Source of the DNA: Nocardia miyunensis NBRC 108239
GTDB lineage: Bacteria; Actinomycetota; Actinomycetes; Mycobacteriales; Mycobacteriaceae
NCBI RefSeq assembly: GCF_001613065.1
Contig: NZ_BDBQ01000014.1
Coordinates: 1 to 64,000 of the forward strand
DNA length: 64,000 nucleotides
Direction of reading: 5' to 3'
Shown: positions 46,548-55,859 of the stretch, piece after piece
Layout of the letters: every line of letters begins with the position of its first letter
Position numbering within the stretch: position 1 is the first letter of the stretch
Translations under genes and position numbers: made by a program
The notes under the pieces: generated by a model
Seen by the model: the letters and a program-made list of their open reading frames with translations, nothing else
The model's database searches: none
What the model was told of the DNA's origin: nothing

Positions 46548-47272
46548 CAGGACTCCGTTCGGGCCGCCATCGCATCGGCCGTTGTTTCGATGAGCTTGCG
46601 GCACGCGCGCGCGGCCGCGTCCGGACGTCCCCGGCGGACCGCGTCGAGTACCGCGCGGTGCATGGGCAGGGTGCGTTCGACCCCGCCCGGCAGTTCACTG
46701 GTCGCCTCGAGACCGTGCTGCAGCCCGGATTCCAGCAGCCGGCCCAGCTGCTCGACGAGCTGATTTCCACTGGCCCGCAACAACGTCAGATGGAAGGCGA
46801 GATCGGCGGCGACGAATTCCTCGCTGTCCTGCGGCAATCGCGCGGCATGTTCGGCCATCGCGTCGTAGGCGGCGCTCATCGCCTCGACCTGTTCGGAATC
46901 CACGCGCTCGGCGGCCAGGCGCGCCGCGCCCGGCTCCACGATGAGGCGCAGTTCGAGCAGATCGCGCACGAATGCCGGATCGGTGTTGTGCCAGCCGATC
47001 ACCTGCCGGTCCATCAGATTCCAGGACGAGCGGGGCAGGACCCGCGTCCCGATCCGCGGCCGCGGATCGACCAATCCCTTGGCGGCCAATGCCTTCACCG
47101 CCTCGCGCACCCCGCCGCGGCTGACGCCCAGCTGTGCGGCGAGATCGGATTCGTTGGGCAGCTGCGAATTCTCGGCGTAGACACCCGACACCACCCGCTC
47201 GCCCAGCCAGTCCACCACCCGGCCGTGCATCGTGCGATGCCTGCCCAGCGGGCCGGCGGAGAAACTGTTCAT
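46547..47272 (-). CDS. GntR-family (FadR/FCD) transcriptional regulator of the sugar locus
   Basis: The 241-residue protein has an N-terminal winged helix (SQLPNESDLAAQLGVSRGGV, residues about 37-56, then REAVKALAAKGLV) and an all-helical FCD domain from about 85. This has the metal-binding Asp and His residues typical of regulators that sense sugar acids or carboxylates (DLAFHLTLLRASGN, MHRAVLDAVRRG). It is divergent from the dehydratase gene. A palindrome, AATCATCGAATGATT, lies 5 bp upstream of its ATG, and nearly the same sequence stands before the aldose epimerase gene at 61 kb. Confidence 0.92.
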   Translation of the reverse strand: MNSFSAGPLGRHRTMHGRVVDWLGERVVSGVYAENSQLPNESDLAAQLGVSRGGVREAVKALAAKGLVDPRPRIGTRVLPRSSWNLMDRQVIGWHNTDPAFVRDLLELRLIVEPGAARLAAERVDSEQVEAMSAAYDAMAEHAARLPQDSEEFVAADLAFHLTLLRASGNQLVEQLGRLLESGLQHGLEATSELPGGVERTLPMHRAVLDAVRRGRPDAAARACRKLIETTADAMAARTES

Positions 47273-47279
47273 GACTAAA

Positions 47280-47297
47280 TCATCGAATGATTGGATG
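47280..47297 (-). promoter_or_regulatory. Probable GntR operator, site 1 (shared with the epimerase promoter)
   Basis: On the minus strand this reads CATCCAATCATTCGATGA. It contains most of the palindrome AATCATCGAATGATT (47278-47292 on the plus strand) and lies between the GntR and dehydratase starts. It matches 17 of 18 bases of the site at 61214-61231. Confidence 0.72.
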
Positions 47298-47347
47298 GTA
47301 AAAGTCAAAGCGTTGTATCTTGAACCGACTGCACGACAGGACATCTG

Positions 47348-48502
47348 ATGAAGATCACCAAGCTCCGCACGCACGTTCTCGGCACGGCGTGGCGAAATCT
47401 GACCATCGTCGAGGTCCACACGGACGAGGGCGTGACCGGACTCGGCGAGGTCCGCATGCTCAATCACACCGACGCCCTGCTGGGCTTTCTGGCCGAGGCC
47501 ACCGAGAATCACATCCGCGGCAGCGACCCGTTCGAGGTGGAGTCGCTGGTGCACCGGATGATGCGCCTGGACTACGCGCGGGCCGGTGAGATCGCGATGT
47601 CGGCGCTGGCCGCGGTGGAGATCGCGTGCTGGGACATTCAGGGCAAGGCCCTGGGCGTGCCGGTGTACCGACTGCTGGGCGGCGCGGTCCGCGATCGGAT
47701 CAAGGCGTACGCCAACGGCTGGTACCAGGTCGAGCGGACCGCGGAGCAGTTCGCCGCGGCCGCGCAACGGGTCGTCGCGCGGGGATACCGGGCGATGAAG
47801 CTGGATCCGTTCGGGGCCGGGATGTTCGAACTGGACCGCGCCGAGACCACGCGCTCGCTCGAACTCGTGGCTGCCGTGCGCGAGGCGGTCGGGCCCGATG
47901 TCGAGATCATGATCGAGATGCACGGCCGGTTCAATCCGGCCACCGCGATCCGCCTGGCCGGACTGCTCGAACCGTACGATCCGGCCTGGCTCGAGGAGCC
48001 CGTCCCGCCGGAGAACCTGGCCGCGCTGGCGAAAGTGGCCGCGCACACCACGATTCCGATCGCGACCGGCGAGCGCATGCACACCCGGTACGACTATCGC
48101 GAACTGTTCGCGCTGCAGGCCGCGGACATCCTGCAGACCGATATCACCCACTCCGGCGGCCTGTGGGAGGCCAAGAAACTCGCCGCCACCGCGGAGTCGC
48201 ACTATCTGCTGATGGCGCCGCACAACGTCGGCGGGCCCATCTCCACCGCCGCGAATCTGCATCTGGCTGCCACGACCGTGAACTTCAAGGTGCAGGAGCA
48301 CTTCAACGATTTCGCCGACGCCTTCGTCAAGGACTGCGAACCCGGCCTGCCCGAGGTGGTCGACGGGTACTTCCCGCTGCCGCAGGGGCCGGGCCTGGGC
48401 GTCTCGTTGAATTACGAGGCGCTCGCGCGACATCCGCGAAAGCCGGTGAACTTCAACCTGTTCAGCTCGGGCTGGGAACGGCGTCAGGCCGCCGAGGGCT
48501 GA
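47348..48502 (+). CDS. Enolase-superfamily sugar-acid dehydratase (galactonate dehydratase-like)
   Basis: The 384-residue protein belongs to the mandelate racemase/muconate lactonising group, GalD-like subgroup. It begins MKITKLRTHVLGTAWRNLTI and has the barrel residues in GYRAMKLDPFG, the metal ligands in IEMHGRFNP, WLEEPVPPENL and ATGERMHTRYD, and the general-acid/base histidine in LMAPHNVGGP. It should remove water from an aldonic acid such as galactonate or fuconate to give a 2-keto-3-deoxy acid. It heads the plus-strand arm of the locus, divergent from GntR and followed by an ABC sugar importer. Confidence 0.92.
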   Translation: MKITKLRTHVLGTAWRNLTIVEVHTDEGVTGLGEVRMLNHTDALLGFLAEATENHIRGSDPFEVESLVHRMMRLDYARAGEIAMSALAAVEIACWDIQGKALGVPVYRLLGGAVRDRIKAYANGWYQVERTAEQFAAAAQRVVARGYRAMKLDPFGAGMFELDRAETTRSLELVAAVREAVGPDVEIMIEMHGRFNPATAIRLAGLLEPYDPAWLEEPVPPENLAALAKVAAHTTIPIATGERMHTRYDYRELFALQAADILQTDITHSGGLWEAKKLAATAESHYLLMAPHNVGGPISTAANLHLAATTVNFKVQEHFNDFADAFVKDCEPGLPEVVDGYFPLPQGPGLGVSLNYEALARHPRKPVNFNLFSSGWERRQAAEG

Positions 48503-48565
48503 TCACAAGACGCCCCGGCCACGGGCCGGGCGACCGAAACAGAGTTGGTAGATGAGGAATCCGTA

Positions 48566-49678
48566 ATGTCAGAACATCTTTCCGATGCCGTAGAGATCTC
48601 CCGGAGCGCGAGCAGACGCGGCGCGCTGAAACTACTCGGGGGCGCGGGCGGCGCGGCGGCGCTGGGCACGCTGCTGTCGGCCTGTGCCAGTGCGACACGC
48701 TCCGGATCCGGTGGGGTGGGCAACTTTCCGTCGACCCCGGCGTGGAAATTCGTGTTCGTCAACCATGTCACGACGAACTCGTTCTTCATCCCCACCCGCA
48801 CCGCCCTGGAAGACGCCGCCAAACTGCTCAATCTGCCGACCCCGCAGTGGACCGGTTCGGAGAACGGCACGGTCTCGGAGATGGTCAGCGCCTTCGAGAA
48901 CGCGATCAACTCCGGCGCGTCGGGCATCGCCATCCCGCTGACCGACAACAACGCCTTCGTCGAGCCGACGAAACAGGCTCTGGCAAAAGGGATTCCGGTC
49001 GTGGCCTACAACGCCACCGCGCCGGGCAACTATCCGCTGGCCTATATCGGGCAGGATCTGTACAAGTCGGGCACGCTGATGGGACAGCGGATCGCGCAGT
49101 CCGTCACCTCCGGCACCATCCTGGTCGGCATCGCCCAGCCGGGCGCGAACAATCTGCAGCCGCGCCTGGACGGGCTGACCGCGGCCCTGGCCAAGGCCGC
49201 GCCGGGGGTGGTGGTCAAATCGATCAATACCGGTGCGGCACAGGCCGGTGAGCTCAATGCGATGACCGCGGCCTATGCGGGTCAGCCCGATGCGGTGGGC
49301 CTGTACGCGGTGGACGCGGGCAGCACCGCCTCGATCGCGCAGCTGATCTCGAGCAAGAACATCGCGGGCAAGGTGCACGCGGGCGGATTCGACACGCTCT
49401 CGGACACCATCAAGGGAGTCTCCTCGGGCGCACTGGAATTCACCATCGACCAGTCGGCCTACATGCAGGGATTCCTGTCGGTGCTGTATCTGTACCTGTA
49501 CCGCGTCTCGGGCACGCTGCTCGCGCCGCCGGAGACCGATACCGGGTTGACCTTCGTCACGAAAGAGAATGTGGCGGTGTACAACTCGGGCAGCGCGTAC
49601 GAGGGCCAGCAGGGCCACAACCTGGGCGCCATGCCCGCATCCATCCCGCTGCCGCAGCCGTCGACGGTGACGCTGTGA
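48566..49678 (+). CDS. ABC sugar transporter, substrate-binding lipoprotein
   Basis: The 370-residue protein starts with twin arginines and a lipobox: SRRGALKLLGGAGG, then GTLLSACAS, with Cys as the probable lipidated residue. The mature part is a type I periplasmic binding fold of the ribose/galactose type: NSFFIPTRTALEDAAKLLN, INSGASGIAIPLTDNNAFVE and VHAGGFDTLSDTIKGVSSG. It should capture a monosaccharide outside the membrane and pass it to the permease. ATG 48566 follows GAGGAA. The gene lies 63 bp after the dehydratase and is coupled to the permease by a GTGA overlap. Confidence 0.9.
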   Translation: MSEHLSDAVEISRSASRRGALKLLGGAGGAAALGTLLSACASATRSGSGGVGNFPSTPAWKFVFVNHVTTNSFFIPTRTALEDAAKLLNLPTPQWTGSENGTVSEMVSAFENAINSGASGIAIPLTDNNAFVEPTKQALAKGIPVVAYNATAPGNYPLAYIGQDLYKSGTLMGQRIAQSVTSGTILVGIAQPGANNLQPRLDGLTAALAKAAPGVVVKSINTGAAQAGELNAMTAAYAGQPDAVGLYAVDAGSTASIAQLISSKNIAGKVHAGGFDTLSDTIKGVSSGALEFTIDQSAYMQGFLSVLYLYLYRVSGTLLAPPETDTGLTFVTKENVAVYNSGSAYEGQQGHNLGAMPASIPLPQPSTVTL

Positions 49679-50652
49679 CAAAACAGTCCTTCGGCCGCAC
49701 TGTCGCGCAAACGCTGGTGCGGCAGAAGGAACTGAGCATTCTGGTCGCCACCGTCGCGGTGGCGATCTATTTCAGTGTCACCACAACGGGTTTCAACATT
49801 TCGGACAACTACCTCACCATTATCCACTACCTCGCGCCGTGGGCCATCGTCGGCGCGGGCGAGGTGATGCTGCTGATCTGCGGCGAGATTGATCTATCCG
49901 CGGGATTCATGTTCACGCTGTCGCCGTTCATCCTGATGTCGTTCTACAACGGCGGAACTCCGCTGATCCTCGCGCTGATTCTGGCGCTGGTCGTGTCGGC
50001 GGCCATCGGTGCGGCCAACGGCTTCATCTCGACCAGGTTCGGCATCGCCTCGTTCATCGTCACACTGGGCAGTTCCTTTCTGCTGGAAGGTATCTCGCTG
50101 CTCATGTCGAACGGCGCACCGGTGGCCGCACCGGCGTCGGGCTGGGTGGTCTCCGCATTCGGCAAGGCGCACTGGTCCGAGACGCTGTGGGTGCTCGGTG
50201 TCGTGGTGGTGATGCAGATCCTGTTGTCCGCCACCAGATTCGGCATCAGTACCCAGGCCACCGGCGGAAATCCGGTGGGCGCGGCCGAGGCGGGTATCCG
50301 GGTGAATCTGGTGAAGGTGGTGAACTTCTCGATCGTCAGCACGCTGGCGGGTCTGGGCGGCATCATCGACGGGCTGCGGCTGGGATCGTTCGATCCGACC
50401 AACGGCGGACCGAACACGATGTTCCTGGCGGTGGCCTCCGCGGTGATCGGCGGCACCGCCCTGCTCGGCGGACGCGGCACGGTGGTCGGGGCGCTGCTGG
50501 GAGCGTTGTTGCTTGGCATCGTCTTCGACGGATTCTCCCTCGCCGGAGTCAGCGCGAACACCTTCGATGTCGTCCTGGGCGTCGCGATCGTCATCGCGAT
50601 GCTGCTGAACGTGTATCTCGGACATCTACGCATACGAGTGAGCCGCGCATGA
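49675..50652 (+). CDS. ABC sugar transporter, permease (RbsC type)
   Basis: The 325-residue protein has eight to ten hydrophobic helices and the RbsC-family patterns GEVMLLICGEIDLSAGFMF, AANGFISTRFGIASFIVTLG, and AVIGGTALLGGRGTVVGALLG (residues 262-282), close to the ATPase-coupling loop. It forms the membrane channel for the sugar bound by the preceding lipoprotein. GTG overlaps the stop of the binding-protein gene, and its own stop overlaps the ATPase start, so the three are coupled. Confidence 0.92.
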   Translation: MTKQSFGRTVAQTLVRQKELSILVATVAVAIYFSVTTTGFNISDNYLTIIHYLAPWAIVGAGEVMLLICGEIDLSAGFMFTLSPFILMSFYNGGTPLILALILALVVSAAIGAANGFISTRFGIASFIVTLGSSFLLEGISLLMSNGAPVAAPASGWVVSAFGKAHWSETLWVLGVVVVMQILLSATRFGISTQATGGNPVGAAEAGIRVNLVKVVNFSIVSTLAGLGGIIDGLRLGSFDPTNGGPNTMFLAVASAVIGGTALLGGRGTVVGALLGALLLGIVFDGFSLAGVSANTFDVVLGVAIVIAMLLNVYLGHLRIRVSRA

Positions 50653-51428
50653 CACAGACAAACGAAAATCCCGACGACGTGGTCCGTGCCGAGCACATCA
50701 GCAAACGGTTCGGACCGGTGCAGGCGCTACGGGATATCAATCTGCGGGTCGCCCGCGGGGAGATCCTGGGGCTCATCGGCGACAACGGCGCGGGCAAGTC
50801 GACGCTGATCAAGATCCTGACCGGATACCATCAGCCGGACAACGGCCGACTGTTGTTCCAGGGCAACGAGACTCGCCTGCGCTCGGTGGTTCATGCCCGG
50901 TCTCTGGGCATCGAGACCGTTTTCCAGGACCTGGCCCTGATCCCCGACCTGCCGGTCTATCTGAACCTGCACCTGAACAAGGAACTCGTGCACCGCCCGC
51001 TGCCGTTCCTGCGCCGGGCGGAGATGAAACGCCGCGCACGAGAGTCGTTGGACCGCATCGGAATCAACATCCCCTCTGTCACGGCGGAAGTCGGTTCGCT
51101 GTCCGGCGGACAGCGCCAGGCCATCGCGGTGGCGCGCTCGGTCCACTCCGACGCCAAACTGCTGCTCCTCGACGAACCCCTGGCGGCCATGGGAGCCAAG
51201 GAGGGCGGCCAGATCCTGCGCCTGCTGGACCGCCTCAAACAGCAAGGCGACCTGGCGATCATCCTCATCGCCCACAACTACAGCCAGGTCGTGGACGTCT
51301 GCGACCGGGTGAACCTCCTGCAGCACGGCGAAATAACCTTCGACCGCCCCTCCAAGGACACCTCCGTCGAGGAACTCCTGTCCCTGGTACACGCCGAATA
51401 CCGCCTACCACCGGCGTCGGGTGACTGA
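50649..51428 (+). CDS. ABC sugar transporter, ATP-binding protein (single domain)
   Basis: The 259-residue ATPase has Walker A GDNGAGKST, the Q-loop VFQDLALIPD, signature LSGGQRQAIAVA, Walker B LLLLDEP and H-loop AHNY. It has one nucleotide-binding domain, unlike RbsA which has two, so it should act as a homodimer as in FrcA-type systems. After Walker B the usual T-A-A-L-G is A-A-M-G. It begins at ATG 50649 in the end of the permease gene. A strong terminator hairpin follows at 51449. Confidence 0.93.
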   Translation: MTQTNENPDDVVRAEHISKRFGPVQALRDINLRVARGEILGLIGDNGAGKSTLIKILTGYHQPDNGRLLFQGNETRLRSVVHARSLGIETVFQDLALIPDLPVYLNLHLNKELVHRPLPFLRRAEMKRRARESLDRIGINIPSVTAEVGSLSGGQRQAIAVARSVHSDAKLLLLDEPLAAMGAKEGGQILRLLDRLKQQGDLAIILIAHNYSQVVDVCDRVNLLQHGEITFDRPSKDTSVEELLSLVHAEYRLPPASGD

Positions 51429-51448
51429 CGTCGGCATCGAATGAGGGG

Positions 51449-51478
51449 GTGCGGGCCGTCGTTCGCGACGGCCCGCAC
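51449..51478 (+). terminator. Terminator of the sugar ABC operon
   Basis: A 13-bp perfect stem (51449-51461 with 51466-51478) closed by a stable TTCG loop begins 20 bp after the ATPase stop. It has a short TT tail. Confidence 0.8.
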
Positions 51479-51754
51479 TTGTGCCGGCCGTCGGCGATGC
51501 GGAATATTTGCCAGACGACGGGCTCGGATTAGCGCCTGCCGCATGATCAGCCGCTACACTCTGTTCCGCCAACCCACCACGAAGTCCGCGGCATCGGTGC
51601 ACGACACCGTGGGTTTCCCCGCGATCGCCCGGTCCTGTGGCAGATCGGGCTCGATTTCGCTCGGCTGGGCGGTTGGCGGTGGCTCCCGGTGTGACTCGGT
51701 CTCGACTTGCTGAAAGGTCTGGTCCTCGTGGGTGTTGAAGAGCGGGACTCGGTC

Positions 51755-53296
51755 ATGTCCCCTGAGCGTCGTCGTCCCCGTCGTTTGCTGCGTGATGTCG
51801 GCGGTGTTGTCGCGACGGTGATCGTTGCCGTTGTCGCGGTGACGGTGACCTCGGCTTCCGGTGTGGCGGTTGCCGATCCGGCGGACCCGTTGGCGCGCTT
51901 TCATCACCAGCCGCTGCACTGGCGTACGTGCGAGGACGCCGCCCTGGTGAAAGAGGGCGCGGCCTGCGCGGATGTCGAGGTGCCCCTCGATTACGGCAGG
52001 CCGGACGGGCCCCGCATCCCGATCGCGGTCTCGCGGATCCCGGCACGCGACACGGCGCACCGTCGCGGTGTGCTGCTGACCAACTCGGGCGGACCGGGTA
52101 CGCCGGGGCTCGATGCGTTCGATCTCGTCGGTGACGTTCTCCAACCGGATGTGCTGAGCCACTACGACCTGATCGGATTCGACCCGCGCGGAGTCGCCCG
52201 TTCCGGGCGGCATCAGCGATGCGGATGGCCGGTCGCCAGCCCGATCCGCTCGGCAGGTGTCGGATTGCCCGGATTCGTCGCCGAAACAGCCCTGCAAGCA
52301 CAGCTGGCCGCCGAATGCCTTGTGGGTGACCGGGATTGGATGCGGCAGCTCAGCACCCGCAACACCGCCCGCGACATGGACGTGATCCGTGCGGCGCTGG
52401 GTGCGGACCGCCTCAGCTATTACGGCGTGTCATACGGGACGTACCTGGGCGCGGTCTACGCGCAGTTGTTCCCCGGCCGCTCCGATCGCATGGTGCTCGA
52501 CAGTGCCATCGATCCACAGCGCTATTGGCTAGGGCTGCAACAGGACTGGGGACCGGCCGTGGAGACGGCCTTCGACGACTGGGCGCACTGGGTCGCCGCT
52601 CGCGATCGGCAGTACCACCTCGGCGCTTCGGCGCCGGAGGTGCGTCGACGAGTCGAGAACCTGATCGATCGCGCGGCGCTGTCGCCGATCGTGCTCGAGG
52701 GCTTCGGCTTCGATGACCATCTCCTGCCGACCGTGCTGTGGACGATGCTGCGTGACGCGCGATTGAACGCGGCCCTGGCGGCATCGGTACAAGCCATCAC
52801 CGACGCGGCCCGGGGACGCGCACCGCGGGTGCCTCCGGAACTGCACCAGCTGATCGAGTCCGACAAGCATGACGAGAGTTCGGTCATGGTGCAGATCTGG
52901 TGTGCGGACGCACCGATGCCCGCCGACCCGGCCTGGTACTGGAACGCGATCCAGGCGGCCCGCCCGACGCAGCCGATCTTCGCCGCACTGGCCAACAACA
53001 TCCAACCCTGCGCGTTCTGGCCACCGCCCCCGGAACCGCCCACCGTGGTCGACAACGCCGTACCCGCACTGATCCTGCAGGCCACCGGAGACAACCGGAC
53101 GCCGTACGCACACGCCGTCGCACTGCATCATCAGATGTCAGGATCGCGCCTGATCACCTTGTCCGACACCAGGATTCACATGGTTCTGCGCCCGGGCCTG
53201 AGCACCTGCATCCTCGACACCACCAGGCGCTACTTCCGCGACGGAACCTTCCCGGCTCGAGACCGCACCTGCCGGCCCACCACACCGATCGAGTGA
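51755..53296 (+). CDS. Exported TAP-like alpha/beta hydrolase (tripeptidyl aminopeptidase family)
   Basis: The 513-residue protein has a basic start and a hydrophobic segment (VVATVIVAVVAVTVTSASGV), a likely signal peptide. The hydrolase domain follows: NSGGPGTPG oxyanion region, GFDPRGVARS, nucleophile elbow GVSYGTY, and the C-terminal TAP-like segment with LQATGDNRTPYAHAVAL and IHMVLR holding the Asp and His of the triad. Members cleave short peptides from the N-terminus. ATG 51755 is chosen for its position before the basic run MSPERRRPRR; an in-frame GTG at 51729 is possible. It is convergent with the KamA operon at eight bases' distance. Confidence 0.87.
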   Translation: MSPERRRPRRLLRDVGGVVATVIVAVVAVTVTSASGVAVADPADPLARFHHQPLHWRTCEDAALVKEGAACADVEVPLDYGRPDGPRIPIAVSRIPARDTAHRRGVLLTNSGGPGTPGLDAFDLVGDVLQPDVLSHYDLIGFDPRGVARSGRHQRCGWPVASPIRSAGVGLPGFVAETALQAQLAAECLVGDRDWMRQLSTRNTARDMDVIRAALGADRLSYYGVSYGTYLGAVYAQLFPGRSDRMVLDSAIDPQRYWLGLQQDWGPAVETAFDDWAHWVAARDRQYHLGASAPEVRRRVENLIDRAALSPIVLEGFGFDDHLLPTVLWTMLRDARLNAALAASVQAITDAARGRAPRVPPELHQLIESDKHDESSVMVQIWCADAPMPADPAWYWNAIQAARPTQPIFAALANNIQPCAFWPPPPEPPTVVDNAVPALILQATGDNRTPYAHAVALHHQMSGSRLITLSDTRIHMVLRPGLSTCILDTTRRYFRDGTFPARDRTCRPTTPIE

Positions 53297-53304
53297 TCCC
53301 CTGC

Positions 53305-54594
53305 TCAGGCCGCGGCCGCCGGATCGCTTGCGCGGCCGGGAATCTCGCTGCCCAGCGCGGGCTCGAGATCGTCGAACCAGTGTGCGCCCGGGTCGTACCG
53401 TGCGAAGAACTGCCGGCCGACCAGTTCCGGGTCACGCGCCTGGAGCACGCGCAGCGCGAAGACCTGCTCGCCGTGCACGACCGGGGCGCCGTCGAGGACG
53501 ATCTTGCCGATATGGGCCGACATCACCGGCCCGCGGGCGGTGCGGGCCAAACCCGAGACCCGGGAGACCGCGTCCACGTAGATGCGCAGGGCTCGTTCCA
53601 GTGGTACCTCGAAGTAGCTGCGCGCGCCGGTATCCCGCTCGACGAACATGTAGTACGGAATGATCCCGGCCGCCACCGACTGCTGCCACAGCCGTGCCCA
53701 CGTCTCAGCCTTGTCGTTGACGTGTGCGACCAGCGGGGCTTGCGACCGGATCACCGCGCCGGTGTCCCGCACCCGCGCGATAGCCCGCTGCACCGCCGTG
53801 GTCCGAAGTTCCCGGGGATGGGAGAAGTGGGCCATCACCGCCACGTGCCTGCCCGCCGCGACACACCGCTCCAGCAGTCGTAGGAGGTCGTCGGCGTCGG
53901 GGTCGTCGGTGAAACGGGCCGGCCAATACGACAGTGACTTGGTGCCGAATCGCAGGGTGGCGATGTGCTCGAGATCGGCGGCGAGGAACGGTTCCACCCA
54001 GCGGCGCAGCACGTCGGTGCGCATGATCATCGGGTCGCCACCGGTGAACAACACGTCCGTCACCTCCGGATGCTCGCGCAGGTATCCGGCCATTCGGTCC
54101 GCGGCCGACAGCGCCTGCCGGGTCTCCGAACCGACGAATTGCGCCCAGCGGAAACAATATCCGCAATAGGAATGGCAGGTCTGCCCCTGCGACGGGAACA
54201 CCAGCACCGTCTCCCGGTACTTGTGTTGCAGGCCGAGCACCGGATGCCCGTCCAGCATCGGCACGTTGTCCTCGATCTGACCGCCGGGATGCGGATTCAG
54301 CGCGTGCCGCGCCGTCGCGGCCGCCTTGGCGAGCACATCGCGCGAAGCGCCCGCTTCCAGCAGCTCGGCGACAGCGTCGAATATGCTGGGCGGCAACATA
54401 TCCCGATGCGGGAAGGTCAGCCGGAAGATCGGATCGTCGGGTACCGCCGACCAGTCGATGAGCTCGTCGGCGACATAATCGTTGACCCGGAAGGGCAGCA
54501 CGGTGGACACGACTCGGAGGTCCCGTAGGTAATCGTCGGGCAACCCGCGGCGGCGGGCAAGTTCCGCCAGCCGGTCGCCGGTGAAGAGTTTCAT
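53305..54594 (-). CDS. KamA-family radical-SAM aminomutase of unknown substrate
   Basis: The 429-residue protein has the radical-SAM cluster motif CHSYCGYC (Cys140, Cys144, Cys147), GGDP at 185-188, and the lysine that should bind PLP (Lys364 in SAHIGKIV), as in lysine 2,3-aminomutase. In the clostridial enzyme two Asp residues hold the substrate amine (Asp293, Asp330). The region of the second, V-D-A-P-G-G-G-G-K, here reads VMSAHIGK and lacks that Asp, so lysine is probably not the substrate. It should move an alpha-amino group to the beta-position of some amino acid. It is the last gene of a four-gene operon with an ATP-grasp ligase, exporter and acyltransferase. Confidence 0.88.
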   Translation of the reverse strand: MKLFTGDRLAELARRRGLPDDYLRDLRVVSTVLPFRVNDYVADELIDWSAVPDDPIFRLTFPHRDMLPPSIFDAVAELLEAGASRDVLAKAAATARHALNPHPGGQIEDNVPMLDGHPVLGLQHKYRETVLVFPSQGQTCHSYCGYCFRWAQFVGSETRQALSAADRMAGYLREHPEVTDVLFTGGDPMIMRTDVLRRWVEPFLAADLEHIATLRFGTKSLSYWPARFTDDPDADDLLRLLERCVAAGRHVAVMAHFSHPRELRTTAVQRAIARVRDTGAVIRSQAPLVAHVNDKAETWARLWQQSVAAGIIPYYMFVERDTGARSYFEVPLERALRIYVDAVSRVSGLARTARGPVMSAHIGKIVLDGAPVVHGEQVFALRVLQARDPELVGRQFFARYDPGAHWFDDLEPALGSEIPGRASDPAAAA

Positions 54595-54617
54595 GGTCGT
54601 CTTCTCTCGGATCGAGG

Positions 54618-55859
54618 TCACGATTGTTGCGGTTGTGCCGCTACTGTGACGAATTCATCGGTGGCACAGTCCATTCGGAATCCGGACAGGGTGTGCAGGA
54701 TGGCCTCGGTGACGGCCTGCGAGGTGTCGGCGCGGAACCGGAAACTTGCGCCGATGTCGACATATCCGGCTGTTTCGGTTATGACCTGTCCCACCGCCGG
54801 GATCGCGTGGTGGTAGGGCGCGTAGGCGGGTGCGACCTCGAACCGCGTGGCCGTCACCACACACGGTGGCGGGACGGGAGGTCGTACGAGCAACTGGCCG
54901 GCGACCTGACCCGCCCGCAGCGGCCGGGCGGCCGGAGTGCGGCCCATCTGGATGTCCAGCGCCGCGCCGACCAGGTCGTAGCCGTGCACCTCCCGCCACA
55001 GATGGGTTGCCTCGGCGCCGGGAATTCGTCCGGCGATTTCCAGCAGTTGCAGACGCGGCGCGCTGACCGGCCCCAGGAAGAGTTCGAGGTGGAACACCGT
55101 TGGCGCACCTGGGCTCAGTGCCGTGAGCACCGCGCTCGCGAATGACTCCAGCTGTTCGGCGAGTGCCGGATCGTCGATCTCGACTGTCCCCCAGCTGTTC
55201 TCGCCGGTGGCGAAGTCCAGGCAGTTGTGGAAGTACCTCGAGCCACGCCAGGATCCGAGTTCGGCGCCGGTCCAGACTCCATCGATCGAGCCGGTCTCGT
55301 CCGGGCAGAACCGTTGGGCGAGAAAGGGTTCGGCGTGCAGATCGGGCATGCCGACCAGATCGGCGGCGGAGGACAGGGTGACGATGTCTCGGCTGGCAGC
55401 GCCCAGCCTGGGTTTGACGAGCACAGGAAATCCGTATCGCCGGGCGAATGCCGAGACCGCCACGGTGTCCGTCGCGTCGGCGAATGCCGGTACCGCGACC
55501 CCGGCCGCCGCGGCTCGCTGGTACATGACCAGCTTGTCGCGGAACGGCAGTGCGTGCGCGGGCAGGTCACCGGCGATGCCGAACTCCGACCGCAGTTGCG
55601 CGGCCGTCAGCAGGTCCGTCTCACTGATCGCCACGATGCGTTCGGGCACACCGTGGCGGTCGGCGAGCCCGCGGACCGCGTCGTCCACCGGTTCGGCGCC
55701 GTCGAAGACCACGACCTCGGCCGCCGCGTGCCGCGGGACGCGGTGGAGAACCTGTGCGGCGCACACATAGGTCACCACATGGGCGGTGTGATCGATGCGT
55801 TCGAGATAGGGGGCGATGGGACCACGTGAGCGGTGGATCACGAGGATATGGGGGCGCAT
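54618..55859 (-). CDS. ATP-grasp ligase (amino-acid ligase-like)
   Basis: The 413-residue protein has the ATP-grasp architecture. A pre-ATP domain spans about 1-105, then PFRDKLVMYQRAAAAGVAVP begins the ATP-grasp region, with FPVLVKPRLGAASRDI giving the ATP-binding lysine and QLLEIAGRIPGAEATHLW the metal-binding Glu, in the position of the usual E-I-N-x-R. Such enzymes join a carboxylate to an amine through an acyl-phosphate. With an aminomutase next door, it may ligate a beta-amino acid into a dipeptide or amide. It overlaps the MFS gene by 22 bp and is followed 23 bp later by the KamA gene. Confidence 0.87.
   Translation of the reverse strand: MRPHILVIHRSRGPIAPYLERIDHTAHVVTYVCAAQVLHRVPRHAAAEVVVFDGAEPVDDAVRGLADRHGVPERIVAISETDLLTAAQLRSEFGIAGDLPAHALPFRDKLVMYQRAAAAGVAVPAFADATDTVAVSAFARRYGFPVLVKPRLGAASRDIVTLSSAADLVGMPDLHAEPFLAQRFCPDETGSIDGVWTGAELGSWRGSRYFHNCLDFATGENSWGTVEIDDPALAEQLESFASAVLTALSPGAPTVFHLELFLGPVSAPRLQLLEIAGRIPGAEATHLWREVHGYDLVGAALDIQMGRTPAARPLRAGQVAGQLLVRPPVPPPCVVTATRFEVAPAYAPYHHAIPAVGQVITETAGYVDIGASFRFRADTSQAVTEAILHTLSGFRMDCATDEFVTVAAQPQQS

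Noticed and set aside
53305..54594. Calling the KamA homologue lysine 2,3-aminomutase or the EF-P-modifying EpmB
   Set aside because: The residue that binds the lysine side chain is missing, and neither epmA nor efp is nearby.
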